Below, one piece after another: positions 60,641 through 64,000 of a stretch of DNA of 64,000 bases (within the stretch, counting starts at the first letter, position 1; every line of letters starts with the position of its first letter). A model generated the notes under the pieces. That model saw only the letters and a program-made list of their open reading frames with translations, ran no database searches and was not told the origin of the DNA. The position numbers and the translations under genes were made by a program. The stretch spans positions 25,809-89,808 of the forward strand of contig NZ_LWUA01000112.1 of the NCBI RefSeq assembly GCF_005222955.1. Direction: 5' to 3'. Source of the DNA: Blastococcus sp. CCUG 61487. Its GTDB lineage: Bacteria; Actinomycetota; Actinomycetes; Mycobacteriales; Geodermatophilaceae.

Positions 60641-61348
60641 TCACCGCTTGCGCCCGTAGCCGGCGAAGACGACGGCGGTCGAGCGGATCGGCTTCATGCG
60701 GACCATGGACCGCCGTCCCAGGCGCCAGGCCACCGCGTCGCGCAGCGAGGGCCGCAGGCCGACCAGTTCCAGGTCGAGCCCGAGCCGGTCCGCGGCTGCC
60801 AGGAGCTGCGCGCGGTCGACGAAGAGCGCCGGGTCGTGCAGGTTCTTCGGCGGCCCGCCGGGCAACCGCTCGAGCAGGTGGACGTTGATCAGCACGGAGA
60901 GCCGGCCGGCGGCCAGCGCGTCGATGACGAGCGTGCCCCCGGGCTTGAGCAGGCGCGCGCACTCGGCGAGGACGCCGGCGTGGTCGGCGACGTGCTCGAG
61001 GATCTCCCCCGCGACCACGACGTCCGCGCACCCGTCGGCCAGCGGCACCTCCAGGACCGAGCCCAGGACCGGCAGCACCCCGTGGTCCCGGGCGAGCACC
61101 AGCCCGCTGAGCCCGATGTCCACCCCGACGTGCCGGTACCCGAGCCGGTCGACGTGCGGGCCCATGAGCCCGCCGCCGCAGGCGAGGTCGACCAGCACGG
61201 CATCCGGGGACGGCGCCGGCGGGATGCGCTCGGCCCGCGAGGCCGCCAGCCAGTGCAGCGCGGCGAACTCGCCGTCGTGCCGCCACCAGTGGTCGGCCAG
61301 CTGGTCGTACTGCGCCGGGTCGTTGCGGGGGAGGGACGTCGACGGCAC
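60641..61348 (-). CDS. SAM-dependent methyltransferase, UbiG-like
   Basis: 235 residues, class I fold: motif I VLVDLACGGGLMGPHVD, then VGVDIGLSGLVLARD, motif II region ADVVVAGEILEHV, motif III LKPGGTLVIDAL. The opening DPAQYDQLADHWWRHDGEFAALHWL is the UbiG/Coq3 O-methyltransferase pattern. Next to a type III PKS it probably methylates the phenolic product. GTG 61348 begins 5 bp after the DUF3140 stop, so these genes form one unit. Confidence 0.85.
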   Translation of the reverse strand: MPSTSLPRNDPAQYDQLADHWWRHDGEFAALHWLAASRAERIPPAPSPDAVLVDLACGGGLMGPHVDRLGYRHVGVDIGLSGLVLARDHGVLPVLGSVLEVPLADGCADVVVAGEILEHVADHAGVLAECARLLKPGGTLVIDALAAGRLSVLINVHLLERLPGGPPKNLHDPALFVDRAQLLAAADRLGLDLELVGLRPSLRDAVAWRLGRRSMVRMKPIRSTAVVFAGYGRKR

Positions 61349-61353
61349 GCGGG

Positions 61354-61698
61354 TCAGCCGCCCTTCTTCAGGGGATCGTGGCCCCAGTTCATCAGGGAGT
61401 AGCGCCACGTCGACGTCGCGACGTCCTCCTTCGCCGGCTCCTGCGCCAGGTGCCGCTGCACGTAGCCGTGCACCTTCCGCATGTGCGCGAGGTCGTCGCC
61501 GGTGAGGTCGCCCTTCGCCGTGCGCAGCAGGTCGACGATCCGCCGTCCCGACGCGTGCCCGGTGGACTCGCCGTCGCCGTCCTTCTGCCCGACCGCCTGC
61601 GACTCGTCGGTGTCGAGCCACGTCTCGAGCTCGGCGGGCGTCATGTTCACCGCCTCGGCGAACTCGCGCCGGATGGTGTCGGGGTCGTCGTGCGCCAT
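61354..61698 (-). CDS. DUF3140 family protein
   Basis: 114 residues: IRREFAEAVNMTPAELETWLDTDES, then GHASGRRIVDLLRTAKGDLTGDDLAHMRKVHGYVQRHLAQ, ending YSLMNWGHDPLK. This is the DUF3140 family, a small soluble helical protein with possible DNA-binding character; function unknown. It is the first gene of the DUF3140-methyltransferase-PKS string; the order may be accidental. Confidence 0.85.
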   Translation of the reverse strand: MAHDDPDTIRREFAEAVNMTPAELETWLDTDESQAVGQKDGDGESTGHASGRRIVDLLRTAKGDLTGDDLAHMRKVHGYVQRHLAQEPAKEDVATSTWRYSLMNWGHDPLKKGG

Positions 61699-61799
61699 CG
61701 GTCCTCCGCTCGCGTCGTCGTCTCCGGTACCGCTCCCCGAGGAGGCGGAAACCGCCGTCTGGTACTGCTGGGAACCCGCATCCGCCTGGGAGGTCCCGC

Positions 61800-62725
61800 G
61801 TGTCCGTCACCGTCGTCGGCAGCATCAACGAGGACGTGCTCGTCACCGTCGGCCGGCTCCCGGCCCGCGGCGAGACGGTGATCGGCCGGTCGTCCGTCCG
61901 GGCTCCCGGGGGCAAGGGCGCGAACCAGGCGGCGGCCGCCGGGCTGCTCGGGCCGGGCGTGCACATGGTCGGCCGCGTCGGCGAGGACCCGGCGGGTGAC
62001 CGGCAGCTCGCCGCGCTCGCCGGGGCGCGGGTGAACGTCAGCCGCGTGCACCGGACCGGCGGGTCCGCGACGGGAGCCGCGACCATCACGGTCGAGGAGG
62101 GCACCGGCGAGAACGTCGTCGTGGTGGTGCCCGGCGCCAACGACGCCCTCACCGCGTCCGACGTCGACGTCGAGCCCGTGCACCGCGCCGACGTGCTCCT
62201 CCTGCAGCTGGAGGTGCCGCTCGAGACGGTCCGGGCGGCGGCCGCGGCGGCCGGCGGCACCGTCGTCCTCACCCCCGCTCCGCCCCGGGACCTGCCCGAC
62301 GAGCTCCTGGCCGAGGTCGACGTGCTCGTCCCCAACGAGCACGAGCTGGTGCAGCTCGCCGGCGCCCGCGCCGGGGAGCGGCCCCCCGCCGAGCTCGCCG
62401 CGCTGGCCCGTGACCTCCGCGGTCCGGTCGTGGTGGTGACCCTCGGCGCCCGCGGTGCGCTGCTGGTGGGCCGGGACGGTGCGCCGGATCTGCTCCAGGC
62501 GCGCCGCCGGTCGACGTCGTCGACACCACCGGCGCCGGGGACTGCTTCACCGGGGCGCTGGCCCAGGCGCTGGCCCGCCGGGAGGACCTCGCCGCCGCGG
62601 TGCGCTACGCCGTCGCCGCGGCCGCCCTGTCCACGACCGGCCAGGGGGCGCGGGGCGCGCTGCCCGACGACGACGACGTCCGCGCGGTGCTCGACCGGCT
62701 GCCGGCGCCCGTCGAGCTGGGGTGA
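61800..62725 (+). pseudogene. rbsK: Ribokinase (PfkB family), frameshifted
   Basis: N-terminal part VVGSINEDVLVTVGRLPARGETV, GGKGANQAAAAGLLG and PNEHELVQLAGA are PfkB ribokinase motifs. Near 62499-62507 (GCGCGCC) the frame shifts. The ATP-site block VDVVDTTGAGDCFTGALAQAL then continues in another frame to the stop at 62723-62725. Two surplus bases (a GC unit) or one missing base would account for it. As written the first frame runs on to 62939 in a long Arg/Pro-rich tail. Either a decayed gene or a sequencing error; the intact enzyme would be about 308 residues. Confidence 0.78.
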
Positions 62726-62789
62726 CGGTTTCCCCCGGGTGGGGGCGGGCACAGCCCCGGCGACAGCGCCATCCCGAGGAGGACCCACC

Positions 62790-62939
62790 ATGACCCAGCC
62801 CGACCGCGCATCCGACGTCGACCAGCCGGACGGCGGGGCGCCGTCCCGGGAGGCCGACGGCACCGGCCGGACGCCGCATCCCGACGAGCCGGCGGAGGGC
62901 GCCGACCGCGGGCAGGGCGCCGACACCCCGGGCGGCTGA
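62790..62939 (+). CDS. Small hydrophilic acidic protein
   Basis: 49 residues, rich in Asp, Pro, Gly and Ala, no hydrophobic segment. ATG 62790 has a very good ribosome binding site (GAGGAGG, 6 nt). It lies in the same frame as the first half of the broken ribokinase, so it could be mistaken for a C-terminal extension. The family is unknown; short disordered actinobacterial proteins of this kind are usually annotated as hypothetical. Confidence 0.5.
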   Translation: MTQPDRASDVDQPDGGAPSREADGTGRTPHPDEPAEGADRGQGADTPGG

Positions 62940-63031
62940 CCGGCGGCACGTGACCGAGATCTCCCTGCTCCATGCGGTGCAATCGGCCACCTTCGGTTTC
63001 TGCGCGAGCACTCGGAGGGCAGTCTGGTTCC

Positions 63032-63169
63032 ATGACCGACGAGCCGCGCGAGACCCGTCCCACCCACTCCTCGCCGGAGACCTCCGCCGACGAGCCCCGG
63101 GACGCAGGCACCACTGCCGTCACCGTCGCCCGGATGCTGGCCAACCCGCGCCGGGTCCGTCGCGCCTGA
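63032..63169 (+). CDS. Small hypothetical protein (low confidence)
   Basis: 45 residues: MTDEPRETRP, Ser/Thr/Glu-rich middle, basic end (ANPRRVRRA). GGAGGG lies 12 nt before ATG 63032, rather far. No recognised domain. It could be a small DNA- or RNA-associated protein or a non-coding stretch. The repeat element begins 16 bp after the stop. Confidence 0.35.
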   Translation: MTDEPRETRPTHSSPETSADEPRDAGTTAVTVARMLANPRRVRRA

Positions 63170-63184
63170 GGAAGGACCACCCTT

Positions 63185-63229
63185 CCCCCACGCCTCGCAC
63201 GCTCGCCGCGGGCCCCTGGAGGGGGCCGA
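63185..63229. repeat. GC-rich palindromic repeat element, copy 2
   Basis: CCCCCACGCCTCGCACGCTC then GCCGCGGGCCCCTGGAGGGGGCC; same order of blocks as 21169-21226 (CCTCGC, CGCTCGC, GCGGG, CCC, GGGGGCC). GGCCCCTGGAGGGGGCC can form a hairpin. Confidence 0.5.
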
Positions 63230-63364
63230 GGTGACGCGGGGTCACCACATCGGCCTCAGTTCTCCATCCCGTCCCGTTCGACTCGTGGTCAACTCGTCAC
63301 TCAGAGCGATCAAGGTCGGCGTGCCGCGAACTGATCCGTCACGTGCTCGGGCACGATTCCCCGC

Positions 63365-63988
63365 GTGACCGCCGCCATGTCCCTCGCCGCCGACGACCTC
63401 TCGTTGCCCGTGCGTCGTAGCCGCGCCGAGCGCCAGACGATCGTCCTGGACACCGCCGACCGGCTGTTCTCGAGCCGCAGCTCGCGCAGCGTCGGGATGG
63501 ACGAGCTGGTCCGGGAGACCGGCCTGGGCAAGATGACGGTCTACCGGCTCTTCAAGAGCAAGGACGACCTCGTCGGGGCCTATCTCGCCCGCAAGGCGGC
63601 CACCGTGCTCGGCTTCATCGACGCCGAGCTCGCCCGGCTGGACGGCGACCCGCGTGCGGCGCTGCTCTCGGTCGTGGACGCCGTGGAGCGCGATGTCACC
63701 CGCGTGGGCTTCCGGGGCTGCCCGTTCAACAACGTCAGCAGCGAGTACGACGACCCGCAGCACCCCGCCCGCAGCGCGGCGGCGGACTACAAGTTCGAGC
63801 TCTACAGCAGGCTGGAGCGGCTGGCCGAGGACGTCGTCCCCGGCGGCGGCGAGGACCTCGCGGCCCAGCTGCACCTGATCATCGACGGCATGTACCTGTC
63901 CGGCGGGCTGCTGGGCCCGGACGGGCCGGCCGCGCACGGGCGGCAGCTGGCGGAGAAGCTCATCGACGCGGCGATCGCCCGCGCCTGA
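63365..63988 (+). CDS. TetR-family transcriptional regulator
   Basis: 207 residues. N-terminal HTH about 20-70: TIVLDTADRLFSSRSSRSVGMDELVRETGLGKMTVYRLFKSKDDLV. The C-terminal ligand domain contains RGCPFNNVSSEYDD. GTG 63365 or ATG 63377 may start it. The target gene is not in the window (it may lie downstream). Confidence 0.88.
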   Translation: MTAAMSLAADDLSLPVRRSRAERQTIVLDTADRLFSSRSSRSVGMDELVRETGLGKMTVYRLFKSKDDLVGAYLARKAATVLGFIDAELARLDGDPRAALLSVVDAVERDVTRVGFRGCPFNNVSSEYDDPQHPARSAAADYKFELYSRLERLAEDVVPGGGEDLAAQLHLIIDGMYLSGGLLGPDGPAAHGRQLAEKLIDAAIARA

Positions 63989-64000
63989 CAGTGAGGATGT

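Noticed and set aside
61800..62939. Single 379-codon frame covering the ribokinase start and the small downstream gene
   Set aside because: After about 62500 this frame is Arg/Pro-rich without PfkB motifs, whereas DTTGAGD continues in another frame; treated as a frameshift plus a separate small gene.

Overview
The window is high-GC actinobacterial chromosome. Three things point to the family Geodermatophilaceae (Blastococcus, Modestobacter, Geodermatophilus): codon use with G or C at nearly every third position, mycothiol-dependent formaldehyde detoxification, and the HspR/HAIR heat-shock circuit. The genus-level placement is inference from gene content and style; no search was run. I see no rRNA, CRISPR array, transposase or prophage. 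There is one tRNA. No gene-free stretch exceeds about 300 bases; the longest is 44395-44688, upstream of dnaK.

Layout. Bases 1-20500 are dominated by purine synthesis. purM-purF, purL-purQ-purS (with a sterol-carrier-like gene), purC-purB, purD and purA all lie on the minus strand within 20 kb, usually with 1-4 bp stop/start overlaps. Between them sit a mycothiol-linked formaldehyde pair, an acyl-CoA thioesterase, a secreted LGFP-repeat protein, a PKD-like membrane protein, a glycerophosphodiesterase and rsgA. Bases 21300-33500 hold a two-gene sugar-type ABC transporter with altered ATPase residues, fbaA, a frameshifted CoA-disulfide-reductase-like gene, a NUDIX gene, a GlcD-like oxidase, pyrE, a frameshifted tspO, a fasciclin lipoprotein and a membrane-anchored molybdoenzyme. 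Bases 33600-44500 are the protein-quality and stress block: clpB, ohrR-osmC, a MarR-MFS pair, and dnaK-grpE-dnaJ-hspR plus an extra MarR gene. HAIR-like HspR operators stand upstream of both clpB and dnaK.

Bases 44500-49700 hold an AbiEi-like gene bracketed by 64-bp direct repeats, a fused membrane iron-sulfur reductase and an MFS carrier, followed by dcd on the minus strand. Bases 50500-56350 hold a PAS plus soluble chemoreceptor pair, an APH-like kinase, a small acidic secreted protein and a two-component operon whose first gene ends in a poly-aspartate tail. Two copies of a GATGAG-N6-CTCAT element suggest that this sensor controls both itself and the acidic protein. Bases 56460-64000 contain tRNA-Gly(CCC), a DosS/DosR-like sensor and regulator with a perfect CRP-type site, a type III polyketide synthase with a methyltransferase, a frameshifted ribokinase and a TetR regulator.

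Three genes carry a single frameshift each, many genes look leaderless (a TANNNT box 6-8 nt before the start codon), and two families of short palindromic intergenic repeats recur. The most original leads are the repeat-bracketed AbiEi unit, the GATGAG operator pair with its poly-Asp sensor operon, and the ABC ATPase lacking both the Q-loop Gln and the switch His.
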